Below are positions 46,081 through 55,352 of a stretch of DNA of 64,000 bases, piece after piece. The notes beneath the pieces were generated by a model. The model saw only the letters and a list, made by a program, of their open reading frames with translations, searched no databases and was not told the origin of the DNA. Each line of letters opens with the position of its first letter. Positions within the stretch are counted from its first letter, which is position 1. The position numbers were made by a program, and so were the translations under genes. This stretch comes from Kriegella sp963975415. GTDB lineage: Bacteria > Bacteroidota > Bacteroidia > Flavobacteriales > Flavobacteriaceae. The stretch lies in assembly GCF_963975415.1 (NCBI RefSeq), contig NZ_CAXBGN010000006.1:340019-404018 (forward strand), read 5' to 3'.

Positions 46081-47433
46081 ATGTCCAAAGACATCCGAAT
46101 TAAAAAGGGCTTGAACATTAACCTCGTCGGTGAAGCTGAACAGACCATTTCCAAAGCCGTTTTAAGCAATGTTTACGCAATAAATCTCAAAGATTTTCAC
46201 GGAATAACGCCGAAGATGCTCGTTAAACAGGGAGCTGAGGTGAAAGCTGGTGAAGCGCTTTTCTACAACAAGAACAATCAAGACATGCTATTTGTCTCTC
46301 CTGTGAGTGGCGAACTTGTTGAAATTGAACGCGGTGCACGCAGACGTATTCTGACTTTAAAAATACTGGCAGATAAGACCCAAGGTCAATTAGAGCATGA
46401 GAAGTTCGATTTCAAGAACGCTTCTGCCATTGACATCAAGGCCTATTTGCTTAAAGGTGGTTGTTGGCCATTTGTAAAGCAACGACCTTATGATATTATT
46501 GCCAGTCCTGATGATACCCCCAAGGCTATTTTTATTTCTGCTCATAGTACGGCCCCTTTGGCTGCGGACTATGATTTTGCGTTACAGGGAAAAGAAAAGG
46601 AGTTGCAGGCGGCAGTTAGTGCTTTGGCCAAATTGACCCCAGGTAAGGTTCATGTCTCAGTCGGAAAGTCTTCCGGCTCGCCTATGAACGGTTTAAGCGA
46701 TATTACACTACATAATGTTTCAGGGCCGCACCCAGCAGGTTTGGTCGGTACCCAAATAAATCGAATAGATCCAATAAACAAAGGTGAGGTTGTTTGGACG
46801 GTTACTCCGCAAGACCTTGTGATTATTGGAGAATTGTTGTTGACGGGAAAATTCAATGCCGAGCGTATTGTCGCGTTGGCAGGGTCTTCGGTTAAAGCGC
46901 CAAAATATTACAGAACTAAGATTGGTACTGAAATTTCTACCTTTTTGTATGCCAGTGGTGTCAATAGTGATAACTTTCGGGTTATCAACGGTGACGTACT
47001 TACAGGATACAAGAGTAGGCAGGATGGTCATTTAGGCTATTATAATAACACGGTTACGGCAATTCCCGAAGGTGATGATTACGAGTTGTTCGGATGGAAC
47101 AAACCTGTATTTAATAAGGTGTCGGCTACCCGTGCATTGACCTTTTCTTGGTTGCAGCCCAATAAGAAATATGAATTGACTACCAATACTAATGGGGAAC
47201 ATAGGGCGTTCGTAGTTACGGGAATGTATGAAAAGGTTTTTCCGATGGATATTTACCCCATGCAATTGCTTAAAGCGTGTATGGTTCAAGATTTAGATGA
47301 GATGGAGCAATTGGGGTTATATGAAGTGGCTCCCGAAGATTTTTCATTGACTGAATTCATTTGTATATCGAAGCAACCACACCAAAAAATCATTAGGGAA
47401 GGGCTAGATTTATTATATAAAGAAATAGGATAG
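46081..47433 (+). CDS. nqrA: Na+-translocating NADH:quinone oxidoreductase subunit A
   Basis: A 450-residue peripheral cytoplasmic subunit of NQR, involved in quinone binding. The beginning IKKGLNINLVGEAEQ, the sandwich/barrel hybrid-like motif LFVSPVSGELVEIERGARRRIL and HNVSGPHPAGLVGTQI are family marks. First gene of a six-gene operon; only 2 bp lie between it and nqrB. The complex pumps Na+ while passing electrons from NADH to menaquinone. Confidence 0.96.
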   Translation: MSKDIRIKKGLNINLVGEAEQTISKAVLSNVYAINLKDFHGITPKMLVKQGAEVKAGEALFYNKNNQDMLFVSPVSGELVEIERGARRRILTLKILADKTQGQLEHEKFDFKNASAIDIKAYLLKGGCWPFVKQRPYDIIASPDDTPKAIFISAHSTAPLAADYDFALQGKEKELQAAVSALAKLTPGKVHVSVGKSSGSPMNGLSDITLHNVSGPHPAGLVGTQINRIDPINKGEVVWTVTPQDLVIIGELLLTGKFNAERIVALAGSSVKAPKYYRTKIGTEISTFLYASGVNSDNFRVINGDVLTGYKSRQDGHLGYYNNTVTAIPEGDDYELFGWNKPVFNKVSATRALTFSWLQPNKKYELTTNTNGEHRAFVVTGMYEKVFPMDIYPMQLLKACMVQDLDEMEQLGLYEVAPEDFSLTEFICISKQPHQKIIREGLDLLYKEIG

Positions 47434-47435
47434 AG

Positions 47436-48704
47436 ATGAGCGATAAAAGATTGACTTTTAAAAAGAGATTGCACATTTTAAAGCATCATTATCGGGACAA
47501 GAAAATGGCCCCGGCCTTCAATGCGATTCATACGTTTTTGTTTGCGCCTGATGAAACGACGCACTCCGGTTCGCACGTTCGGGCCGCCGACGACTTGAAA
47601 CGTACGATGAATACGGTGATCATGGCGTTGATTCCAGTATTGTTGTTTTCCTTTTTTAATACAGGTTACCAACACTTTTCAGCAATCAACGGCTTTCCAG
47701 AAAACTTTTCGGTATGGAATGATTTTCTTACTTGGGAAAATTTTTGGGTAGGAATCACGACCGTCTTGCCTTTGGTCATCGTCTCTTATGGAGTCGGTCT
47801 TGTCGTTGAGTTTATTTTTGCGGTAATCAAGGGTCACGAGGTAGAAGAGGGGTACTTGGTTACTGGTATGTTGGTGCCTTTGATTGTTCCGGTTGATACT
47901 CCACTTTGGATGTTGGCCGTGGCGGTGGTCTTTGGTGTAGTCATCGGAAAGGAAGTTTTTGGAGGTACCGGAATGAACATTCTCAACCCTGCTTTGACCA
48001 TTCGGGCCTTTTTGTTTTTCGCTTATCCCACATGGATGAGTGGCGACAAGGTTTGGGTTCATGAAGCGGTCGATTTGGCTGGTGGTCCCGATGCTATTTC
48101 GGGAGAGACAATTTTGGGCTTTTTGGCACAAGGCCATGAATATTCCTATTCTGTTTCCGATATGTTCTTCGGCTTTATTCCCGGTTCAGTAGGTGAAACT
48201 TCCACATTGCTAATCCTGTTGGGCGGACTTTTCTTGATTTTCAGCAAAATTGCCAGCTGGCGTATAATGGTCAGTGCCGTTGTTGGTTCTTTGGTTATGG
48301 GGCTGGTCTTTAATGCGGTCGTCGATCAAGGATGGATCACCGAAACAAGCAAGTTTTACGGACTGATGAGCTTTGATTTCTGGAAACATTTATTGGTAGG
48401 TGGTTTGGCCTTTGGTATTGTCTATATGGCCACTGATCCTGTAACAGGTGCGCAGACCAATAGAGGAAAATGGATTTATGGCTTTTTGATCGGATTTATT
48501 TCAGTGATGATCCGCGTGTTCAATCCGGCGTATCCTGAAGGTGTTTTCTTGGCCATTCTTTTAATGAATGTTTTTGCACCGACAATTGACCATTATGTTA
48601 TTCGTGGCAATGTAAAACGAAGAATGAAACGTCTAAAAAATGCGACGATTTTGCCCAAAGATTCAGAGGGTGCAGCAAAAGAACTTAAAGCAGAAACAAT
48701 TTAG
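47436..48704 (+). CDS. nqrB: Na+-NQR subunit B
   Basis: A 422-residue integral membrane subunit with about ten helices that forms the sodium path. The FMN attachment region is GSVGETSTLLILLGG, with the acceptor Thr near residue 257 by comparison with the Vibrio subunit; a phosphoester-linked FMN is added there by ApbE. Other conserved stretches are EEGYLVTGMLVPLIVPVDTP, GGTGMNILNPALTIRAF and YMATDPVTGAQTNRGKW. Gap to nqrC is 2 bp. Confidence 0.97.
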   Translation: MSDKRLTFKKRLHILKHHYRDKKMAPAFNAIHTFLFAPDETTHSGSHVRAADDLKRTMNTVIMALIPVLLFSFFNTGYQHFSAINGFPENFSVWNDFLTWENFWVGITTVLPLVIVSYGVGLVVEFIFAVIKGHEVEEGYLVTGMLVPLIVPVDTPLWMLAVAVVFGVVIGKEVFGGTGMNILNPALTIRAFLFFAYPTWMSGDKVWVHEAVDLAGGPDAISGETILGFLAQGHEYSYSVSDMFFGFIPGSVGETSTLLILLGGLFLIFSKIASWRIMVSAVVGSLVMGLVFNAVVDQGWITETSKFYGLMSFDFWKHLLVGGLAFGIVYMATDPVTGAQTNRGKWIYGFLIGFISVMIRVFNPAYPEGVFLAILLMNVFAPTIDHYVIRGNVKRRMKRLKNATILPKDSEGAAKELKAETI

Positions 48705-48706
48705 TT

Positions 48707-49456
48707 ATGGCGATCAACACAGATAAAAATATATACACCGTTGTCTTTGCGGCCGTAATGGTTGTAGTCGTTGGATCGGTTTTGGCTTTTTTGGCCACTG
48801 GTCTAAAAGAAAAAATCGAAGAGAACGAGCGTTTTGAAAAACAGCAGAATATTCTCTATGCCATGGGGGTCAACGAAAATGCCGATGAGGGCAGTGTTAG
48901 TTTTGTGCCTACGGATGTGGTTGAAGATCAATTCTCGAAATATATAAAGGAACAATTGGTTATCGATGGCGGAAATACTACTCCCGACAATGAGGCTTAC
49001 CTAATTGATTTGAAAAAGCAATTGGCCATAGCAAAGAGTGGGGGTACTCCAAAATTACCTTTGTTTATCGGTGAAAAAGAAGGAAAGAAATTCTATATAA
49101 TTCCTATGTACGGAAAAGGACTATGGGATGCTATTTGGGGCTTTATATCATTAGATGATAATTTGGTGGTACAAGGGGTGTATTTTGATCATAAAGGAGA
49201 GACTCCCGGACTCGGTGCTAACATCAAGCAACGTTACTTTATGGACGATTTTACTGGGGAGTCGATTTTAGATGGAACGCGATATGCCGGTATTGCCGTG
49301 GCTAAGGGGAATAATGATCCGTTGAACAATACGAAAGATGATAATGAAGTAGATGCTCTCGCAGGAGCCACTATTACGGGTAACGGCGTTTCTGCAATGA
49401 TAAAGGAAAGCGTGAATCTGTATAAGGATTATTTAGAAACCATAAGAAAGAACTAA
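48707..49456 (+). CDS. nqrC: Na+-NQR subunit C
   Basis: A 249-residue subunit anchored by one N-terminal helix (VVFAAVMVVVVGSVLAFLAT) with a periplasmic flavin domain. The second covalent FMN is attached to the Thr of DALAGATITG (about Thr222); the usual SGAT motif has Ala in place of Ser. GLWDAIWGFISLDDN and HKGETPGLGA are further conserved. It follows nqrB by 2 bp and precedes nqrD by 12 bp. Confidence 0.96.
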   Translation: MAINTDKNIYTVVFAAVMVVVVGSVLAFLATGLKEKIEENERFEKQQNILYAMGVNENADEGSVSFVPTDVVEDQFSKYIKEQLVIDGGNTTPDNEAYLIDLKKQLAIAKSGGTPKLPLFIGEKEGKKFYIIPMYGKGLWDAIWGFISLDDNLVVQGVYFDHKGETPGLGANIKQRYFMDDFTGESILDGTRYAGIAVAKGNNDPLNNTKDDNEVDALAGATITGNGVSAMIKESVNLYKDYLETIRKN

Positions 49457-49468
49457 GCATAAAAGACT

Positions 49469-50116
49469 ATGGCACTATTGACAAAAAAAGATGCGAATCT
49501 GATATTAGATCCCTTAGCCGATAATAACCCGATTACCATACAGGTATTGGGTATCTGTTCGGCCCTAGCGATTACCGCCGAATTAAAGGCTTCTATTGTG
49601 ATGTCGGTTGCGGTGATATTCGTATTGGGCATCGGTAACGTTGTTATTTCATTGATGCGTAATATCATTCCTGCAAAGATTAAGATTATCGTGCAGCTCG
49701 TTGTTGTGGCAACCCTGGTTATTGTAGTAGATCAGGTATTAAAGGCATTTGCTTACGAGCTCAGTAAAACGCTTTCGGTATTTGTTGGTCTGATCATTAC
49801 CAACTGTATCATTATGGGTAGGTTTGAGGCTTTTGCATTGGGCAACGGCCCGTGGAAATCTTTCTTGGATGGAATTGGTAACGCCCTTGGCTACGGAGTG
49901 ATTTTGGTTATCGTAGGCTTTTTTAGGGAATTATTGGGTTCAGGCACACTATTCGGTATTCCGGTTTTAGGAAATCCTATTGAAAAAACCGGACTTTATG
50001 CTACTGGCTATGAAAACAACGGCTTTATGATTATTCCGCCAGCGGCATTGATTGTGGTGGGTATTGTCATTTGGGTACAGCGTTCAAGAAATAAAGCCTT
50101 GATCGAAGACAATTAA
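49469..50116 (+). CDS. nqrD: Na+-NQR subunit D
   Basis: A 215-residue membrane protein with six helices, of the NqrDE/RnfAE family. Typical pieces are QVLGICSALAITAELKAS, LVVVATLVIVVDQVLKAF and FVGLIITNCIIMGRFEAFA (a Cys that with its NqrE counterpart holds an intramembrane Fe-S cluster). The start MALLTKKDANL is the usual short lead before the first helix. Length is normal. Confidence 0.96.
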   Translation: MALLTKKDANLILDPLADNNPITIQVLGICSALAITAELKASIVMSVAVIFVLGIGNVVISLMRNIIPAKIKIIVQLVVVATLVIVVDQVLKAFAYELSKTLSVFVGLIITNCIIMGRFEAFALGNGPWKSFLDGIGNALGYGVILVIVGFFRELLGSGTLFGIPVLGNPIEKTGLYATGYENNGFMIIPPAALIVVGIVIWVQRSRNKALIEDN

Positions 50117-50139
50117 ATAAGAATTATAATAAAAGAATT

Positions 50140-50877
50140 ATGCTAGAGCATGTAGAATTGTTTTTTAGGTCAATCTTTATCGATAATATGGTTTTTGCCG
50201 TATTCTTGGGAATGTGTTCCTATTTGGCCGTTTCTAAAAAAGTGGCTACGGCCGTTGGTTTGGGGGCCGCCGTTATTTTTGTATTGGCAGTGACCGTACC
50301 CCTGAACTGGTTGCTTGACAAGTACTTGTTGCAAGATGGTGCTTTGGTCTGGCTAGGACCTGAATATGCCGATTATAACCTAAGTTTTTTATCGTTTATC
50401 CTGTTTATCGCTACGATAGCCACAATGGTACAATTGGTAGAGATAGTAGTAGAGAAATTTTCGCCCTCACTTTACAATTCCTTGGGAATATTTTTACCCT
50501 TGATTGCGGTGAATTGCGCGATTCTCGGTGGATCATTGTTTATGCAATCACGACAGATAGAAACTTTAGGTCTGGCTTTTAACTATGGTGTAAGCTCAGG
50601 TATCGGATGGTTCTTGGCGATATTGGCAATTGCGGCGATACGTGAAAAAATCCGCTATTCGAATGTTCCACCACCATTGAGGGGGTTGGGCATCACTTTT
50701 ATCATTACCGGATTGATGGGAATAGGTTTTCAAAGTTTTGGTGGTATGTTGACTGGGGGGGACGATGCTGCCCCGGTGGAAGAAGAAAATACGGCTGCAA
50801 AGACGGAGAAGAAAAAAGAAATTAAAAAGGAAATCGACGAAAAAGAGGTTTCTTATAACGATGCCATAAACAAATAA
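50140..50877 (+). CDS. nqrE: Na+-NQR subunit E with a charged C-terminal tail
   Basis: A 245-residue membrane protein of the NqrDE/RnfAE family. The core (about 1-200) is normal, with FLGMCSYLAVSKKV and LIAVNCAILGGSLFM, each with the Cys expected for the Fe-S cluster shared with NqrD. Beyond the last helix (ending near FGGMLTGG) there is an extra tail of about 40 residues that is Glu/Lys-rich (PVEEEN, KTEKKKEIKKEIDEKE). The Vibrio subunit is about 198 residues and lacks it. The tail looks disordered or coiled; its role is unknown. nqrF follows 2 bp later. Confidence 0.95.
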   Translation: MLEHVELFFRSIFIDNMVFAVFLGMCSYLAVSKKVATAVGLGAAVIFVLAVTVPLNWLLDKYLLQDGALVWLGPEYADYNLSFLSFILFIATIATMVQLVEIVVEKFSPSLYNSLGIFLPLIAVNCAILGGSLFMQSRQIETLGLAFNYGVSSGIGWFLAILAIAAIREKIRYSNVPPPLRGLGITFIITGLMGIGFQSFGGMLTGGDDAAPVEEENTAAKTEKKKEIKKEIDEKEVSYNDAINK

Positions 50878-50879
50878 AC

Positions 50880-52187
50880 ATGATTTTAGCTGCAAGTACA
50901 GGTGGAACCATATTGATTACTGTAGTCTCATTTATGATACTATTATTGCTCTTGGTCGCACTATTATTGTTTACCAAAGAAAAATTATCACCTTCGGGGC
51001 CTGTTACCATTACGATTAATGGTGAAAAGAAAGTTGAAGTAGGTTCTGGCAACTCTTTGCTTACTACTTTGGGTAACCAGAAAATATTTCTTCCTTCTGC
51101 CTGTGGCGGCGGGGGTACCTGTATTCAATGTGAATGTCATGTACTTTCCGGTGGTGGTGAGGCATTGCCTACTGAAACCCCACATTTCTCGAAAAAGGAA
51201 TTGAACCATGGAGCGCGCTTGGCTTGTCAGGTGAAGGTAAAACAAGATATGGATATTACCATTCCCGAAGAGGTATTCGGGATAAAGAAGTGGGATGCTA
51301 CAGTTGTGCGTAACTACAACGTGGCTTCTTTTATCAAGGAGTTTGTCGTTGAGATTCCGGAGGATATGAACTATAAAGCCGGGGGGTATATTCAAATCGA
51401 AATTCCTCCATGTGAGATCAAGTATTCCGATATTGATATTACTGCACACCCAGAAGAGCATGAAACTCCTGATAAATTTCAAGCTGAATGGGATAAATTT
51501 GGGTTATGGCCGTTGGTAATGAAAAATCCTGAGACTGTAGAGAGGGCCTATTCAATGGCTTCTTACCCGGCAGAAGGAAGAGAGATTATGTTGAATGTCA
51601 GAATTGCTACTCCGCCATGGGATCGTTCAAAAAATGGTTGGATGTCCGTTAATCCTGGTATAGCTTCCTCTTTTATCTTTGCACAAAAACCAGGGGATAA
51701 AGTCGTTATTTCAGGACCTTATGGTGAATTCTTCATCAATGAGTCGGATTCTGAAATGCTTTATGTCGGTGGAGGGGCCGGTATGGCACCAATGCGATCA
51801 CACCTGTACCACCTTTTCAAAACTTTGAAAACGGGTAGAAAGGTTACGTATTGGTATGGTGGACGTTCAAAAAGGGAATTATTCTACTTAGAGCATTTCT
51901 ATGAATTGGAAAGAGAGTTTCCGAATTTCAAATTCTATTTGGCGCTGTCAGAGCCTATGGAAGAAGATAATTGGAAGGTAAAGGAAAACATTGATGCTCC
52001 GGGCGATGGCTTCGTAGGCTTTATCCATAACTGTGTTATCGATAACTATCTGAGTCTTCATGAATCACCTGAAGATATAGAGCTTTATTTCTGTGGACCG
52101 CCGTTGATGAATAAAGCGGTTCAGAAAATGGGTGAAGATTTTGGTATCCCTGATGAGCATATACGTTTTGATGATTTTGGTGGTTAA
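50880..52187 (+). CDS. nqrF: Na+-NQR subunit F (NADH dehydrogenase, 2Fe-2S and FAD)
   Basis: A 435-residue subunit that accepts hydride from NADH. One N-terminal helix (about 10-31) is followed by a ferredoxin domain with cluster ligands Cys75, Cys81, Cys84 and Cys116, then an FAD domain (RAYSMASYPAEG) and an NADH domain (LYVGGGAGMAPMRSH, ELYFCGPPLMNKAV). This is the complete form. A terminator follows at 52231, ending the main operon. Confidence 0.97.
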   Translation: MILAASTGGTILITVVSFMILLLLLVALLLFTKEKLSPSGPVTITINGEKKVEVGSGNSLLTTLGNQKIFLPSACGGGGTCIQCECHVLSGGGEALPTETPHFSKKELNHGARLACQVKVKQDMDITIPEEVFGIKKWDATVVRNYNVASFIKEFVVEIPEDMNYKAGGYIQIEIPPCEIKYSDIDITAHPEEHETPDKFQAEWDKFGLWPLVMKNPETVERAYSMASYPAEGREIMLNVRIATPPWDRSKNGWMSVNPGIASSFIFAQKPGDKVVISGPYGEFFINESDSEMLYVGGGAGMAPMRSHLYHLFKTLKTGRKVTYWYGGRSKRELFYLEHFYELEREFPNFKFYLALSEPMEEDNWKVKENIDAPGDGFVGFIHNCVIDNYLSLHESPEDIELYFCGPPLMNKAVQKMGEDFGIPDEHIRFDDFGG

Positions 52188-52230
52188 AAATCACGAAGAC
52201 CGATTTATCAATACACAATCTTAATTAACA

Positions 52231-52264
52231 AACCTGGCAGACTTTAAACTGTCAGGTTTTTTTA
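52231..52264 (+). terminator. Terminator after nqrF
   Basis: A 10-bp stem with one G-T pair (AACCTGGCAG / CTGTCAGGTT) and a 6-nt loop is followed by seven T. It lies 43 bp after the nqrF stop and 15 bp before the next gene, so the next two genes may be at lower dose. Confidence 0.88.
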
Positions 52265-52278
52265 GCTTAATTTTAAGT

Positions 52279-52647
52279 ATGGGTAAACCTTTAACAGAAC
52301 AGGAATTGCACAATTTGGCCATGAATATTGTTGGCAAGGAATTGGAGGGCAAAGGATATGAGTTTATGGGAGTAAATAGTAAACCCATGAAGAATCCGCA
52401 GTTTGTTTGTCTTAAAGAAAAGGAGCTTCATTTTATCGTAGTTCGCGGTGTAAGTTATCCTGAAGACCCCACAAATTATAATCGTTCGTTAATGCGAAAA
52501 ATGAAAGATCATGCCTTAAAGCACGAAGCCCGTACATATTATGCAGGCGTCGGGTTATATAATGCCACAAATCAAGAACTTCCGGTATATTTGAATGAAG
52601 AATATATTGTACATTATCACGGACTTATTGAAATTGGCAATGAGTAG
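52279..52647 (+). CDS. Uncharacterised small protein linked to nqr and apbE
   Basis: A 122-residue soluble protein with no signal or membrane segment, of mixed alpha/beta pattern. Helix LTEQELHNLAMNIVGKEL starts it, then strands such as PQFVCLKEKELHFIVVRGV, and it ends EEYIVHYHGLIEIGNE. I do not recognise a characterised family; similar small genes next to nqr in flavobacteria are, as I recall, sometimes mislabelled as NqrF-like. It lies between the nqrF terminator and apbE, and its last 8 bp overlap the apbE start, so it is translationally coupled to the flavin transferase. A role in NQR assembly is a guess. Confidence 0.75.
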   Translation: MGKPLTEQELHNLAMNIVGKELEGKGYEFMGVNSKPMKNPQFVCLKEKELHFIVVRGVSYPEDPTNYNRSLMRKMKDHALKHEARTYYAGVGLYNATNQELPVYLNEEYIVHYHGLIEIGNE

Positions 52648-53647
52648 AATTTTTACCATACTTTGTATATCTATTTTTATTTCTTGTACTTCGAATAGTA
52701 CGACGGTCATCAGAAATGATACTTCTGGTCAAGCGTTGGGCACAACCTATAATATTATTTATTTGGCTGATAGGGAACTCGATTTTCAGATTGAGATCGA
52801 TTCAGTCTTTAATGCTGTAAATCATTCCTTATCGACCTATATTCCCGATTCTGATATTTCAAAAATCAATGGAGGTGATTCAACGGTGGTGGTAGATGAT
52901 ATGTTTCATGATGTTTTTGTGCTTTCCAAAGAGATAAATTATAAGACCAATGGTTATTTCGACCCTACCGTAGGCGTATTGGTCAATGCTTGGGGCTTTG
53001 GTCCAGGGGAGCAAATTAAGATGGACAGTATACAGGTCGATAGTCTATTAGATTTTGTGGGATTTGATAAAGTATGCATGACTGAAAAAGGCACCATAAA
53101 AAAAACGAAACCCAATATCTATTTTGATTTTAATGCTGTGGCAAAAGGCTATACGATTGACCGTTTGGCCCTTTTGTTCGATGCAAAAGGAATAGAAGAC
53201 TATCTTATAGAAGTAGGGGGGGAACTCGTCGGAAAAGGCTCGAACAAACTAAAGAAAAAGCCTTGGACGGTCGGGGTGGATGATCCCCAAATGGAAGAGA
53301 TGCGAAAAATGAAGTTGATGATCGGGTTGAAGAATAAGGCGTTGGCATCATCTGGCAATTATCGCCACTTTAGGGTAGATCCGGTCACGGGAAAAAAATA
53401 TGTGCATACCGTTGATCCCATAACGGGGTTTACAAAGAATTCGAATACGTTGGGAGCGACAATTTTAGCGAATACTTGTGCCAAAGCAGATGCTTATGCC
53501 ACCGCATTTATGGCTATGGATTTAGATGATGCCTTAAAATCACTATCTAAGCAACGAGAACTTGAGGCCTATATCGTCTATCTTGATGAACAGGGAAACA
53601 CGCAAGAGTTTATGACCGAAGGATTCAAAGCTTTGGTAATCAATTAA
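52640..53647 (+). CDS. apbE: FAD:protein FMN transferase (ApbE), lipoprotein
   Basis: A 335-residue lipoprotein (IFISC, Cys16) that transfers FMN from FAD to Thr residues of NqrB and NqrC on the outer face of the inner membrane. Motifs: GTTYNIIY near the N-terminus, STYIPDSDISKIN, FDPTVGVLVNAWGFG, FDFNAVAKGYTIDRL, the IEVGGELVGKG loop, and HTVDPITGF with the Mg-binding region NTCAKADAYATAFM. The ATG at 52640 overlaps the preceding stop; an earlier in-frame start at 52595 would spoil the lipoprotein signal. Its place after nqr matches its job. Confidence 0.95.
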   Translation: MSRIFTILCISIFISCTSNSTTVIRNDTSGQALGTTYNIIYLADRELDFQIEIDSVFNAVNHSLSTYIPDSDISKINGGDSTVVVDDMFHDVFVLSKEINYKTNGYFDPTVGVLVNAWGFGPGEQIKMDSIQVDSLLDFVGFDKVCMTEKGTIKKTKPNIYFDFNAVAKGYTIDRLALLFDAKGIEDYLIEVGGELVGKGSNKLKKKPWTVGVDDPQMEEMRKMKLMIGLKNKALASSGNYRHFRVDPVTGKKYVHTVDPITGFTKNSNTLGATILANTCAKADAYATAFMAMDLDDALKSLSKQRELEAYIVYLDEQGNTQEFMTEGFKALVIN

Positions 53648-53720
53648 ACTGAGTGCTTTAGAATCAGCTGTGGTTTTTCTGTCTATCGTCAAATTGTCAC
53701 CTACAGATTCGCTAGGGAAA

Positions 53721-54485
53721 TTACTTCCGTACAAAAGGTATGATTTCTCCTTTGGCCAAACGATATCTCTCAATTTCAACTTCGGGTAATGCAGCGGTAA
53801 AATCTATTTCTTCGACTTGGAATCCGATGTTGCGTAGTTTGTCAAAATAATCCCTTCCATAGATGCGTACATGGTCATATTGGCCAAATATTTTTGCCCT
53901 TTCCCTGCGATCCGTAATGCTGTCGTCTTCAAAGGTTTTTTGACGGCTCAAATCTTGCGGAATTTGAAAAATACCCCACCCGCCCGGTCGCAGTACACGA
54001 TATAATTCTTGCATGGCTTTGGTATCATCGGGAATATGCTCCAAAACGTGGTTACAGAAAATCACATCAAAAGAATTATCGGGAAACGGAAGCGCACAAA
54101 TATCGGCCTTTACATCGGCCAAAGGCGAGTTTAGGTCGGTGGTAGTATAATCTAGGTTAACAAGCTTTCTAAAGCGTTTGTAGAAGGCTTGCTCGGGTGC
54201 AAAGTGCAATACCTTGTGCTTGGCTGTAAAAAAATCTGTCTTGTCTTTTAAAAAAAGCCACAAGAGCCGATGCCGCTCTAACGACAGCGTAGAGGGGGAA
54301 AGCACATTTTCCCGGGGCTTTTCATAACCGTAAGTAAGAAACTTTCTAAAACTTTTACCGTCTATAGGATCGGTATAGGTGCGCCCCCGCATAAGGAATG
54401 CAATAAGTGGACCTGCCCAGTAGCTCAGTTTGATGAGTAATGGCCTTGGTACGGTATTAAGTATGAGCTTAGAAAGTTTTTTCAA
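53721..54485 (-). CDS. Class I SAM-dependent methyltransferase (type 11)
   Basis: A 254-residue methyltransferase of the Methyltransf_11 group. The SAM-binding motif I is degenerate (KVLHFAPEQAFYKRF in place of the GxGxG loop), while the post motifs DICALPFPDNSFDVIFCNHVLEHIPDD and ELYRVLRPGGWGIFQIP are strong. The N-terminus is hydrophobic (LLIKLSYWAGPLIAFLM), so it may touch the membrane. Substrate is unknown. It is the third gene of gpmI-map-methyltransferase, 17 bp after map. Confidence 0.85.
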   Translation of the reverse strand: MKKLSKLILNTVPRPLLIKLSYWAGPLIAFLMRGRTYTDPIDGKSFRKFLTYGYEKPRENVLSPSTLSLERHRLLWLFLKDKTDFFTAKHKVLHFAPEQAFYKRFRKLVNLDYTTTDLNSPLADVKADICALPFPDNSFDVIFCNHVLEHIPDDTKAMQELYRVLRPGGWGIFQIPQDLSRQKTFEDDSITDRRERAKIFGQYDHVRIYGRDYFDKLRNIGFQVEEIDFTAALPEVEIERYRLAKGEIIPFVRK

Positions 54486-54502
54486 CTGGTCATTGCCAAC
54501 TG

Positions 54503-55318
54503 TTAGTTGTTCACTTTTTTTCGGAATTCATCCTCTTCATCACTCTCGATTCCCAATGCATCGTAAATGTATTGAAATGTGGATAGCAACTCTGGTTTAC
54601 CATCTACAATGGCTACATCATGCTCAAAATGGGCGCTGGGTTGTCCGTCTGCCGTGAGAATCGTCCAACCGTCTTTGAGTTGTTTGATTCTTCGTGTTCC
54701 CATGTTGATCATAGGTTCAATGGCTACTACCATGCCTTCGACAAACTTTTTGCCTCTTCCGCGCTTGCCATAATTTGGCATTTCAGGACTCTCATGTAAT
54801 TTTTTTCCAAGTCCATGACCTACCAATTCTCTTACTACTCCGTAACCATGGCCTTCACAATAATTTTGAATGGCATAGGCTACATCACCGACTCGGTTTC
54901 CTTCTTTAAATTCACGAATGCCTAAATAAAGTGATTCTTTGGTGACCTTTAATAATTTTTTGGTCTCTTCGGAAACTTCACCAACTTCAAAGGTATAGGC
55001 ATGATCTCCGTAATATCCATTTTTAAATGAGCCGCAGTCAACTGATATGATATCACCGTCTTTTAGGGGCTCGTCATTAGGTATTCCATGAACGACTTGG
55101 GCATTTGGACTCATATTCAGGCTGTTGGGGAAGTCATACATGCCTAAAAATCCGGGTTCGGCCCCGTGGTCACGAATAAATGCTTCTGCCATTGTATCTA
55201 ACTGTAAGGAAGTAACGCCGGGCTTTATTTCCGAGGCTAACATACCTAGAGTCTTAGAGACGATCAAAGCACTTTCGCGCATTAATTCTATTTCCTCGGG
55301 TGTTTTAATTATTATCAT
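54503..55318 (-). CDS. map: Type I methionine aminopeptidase
   Basis: A 271-residue metallopeptidase that removes the initiator Met from new proteins. The five metal ligands of the pita-bread fold are visible in VDCGSFKNGYYGDHAYTF (two Asp), GHGLGKKLHE (His), VAIEPMIN (Glu) and HFEHDVAIVD (Glu). The start MIIIKTPEEIELM is the family norm; a longer frame adds only three residues. It sits 34 bp after gpmI and 17 bp before the methyltransferase. Confidence 0.96.
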   Translation of the reverse strand: MIIIKTPEEIELMRESALIVSKTLGMLASEIKPGVTSLQLDTMAEAFIRDHGAEPGFLGMYDFPNSLNMSPNAQVVHGIPNDEPLKDGDIISVDCGSFKNGYYGDHAYTFEVGEVSEETKKLLKVTKESLYLGIREFKEGNRVGDVAYAIQNYCEGHGYGVVRELVGHGLGKKLHESPEMPNYGKRGRGKKFVEGMVVAIEPMINMGTRRIKQLKDGWTILTADGQPSAHFEHDVAIVDGKPELLSTFQYIYDALGIESDEEDEFRKKVNN

Positions 55319-55352
55319 AGTTTGCAAATGTAAAACATTTGGTTTATTTGCC

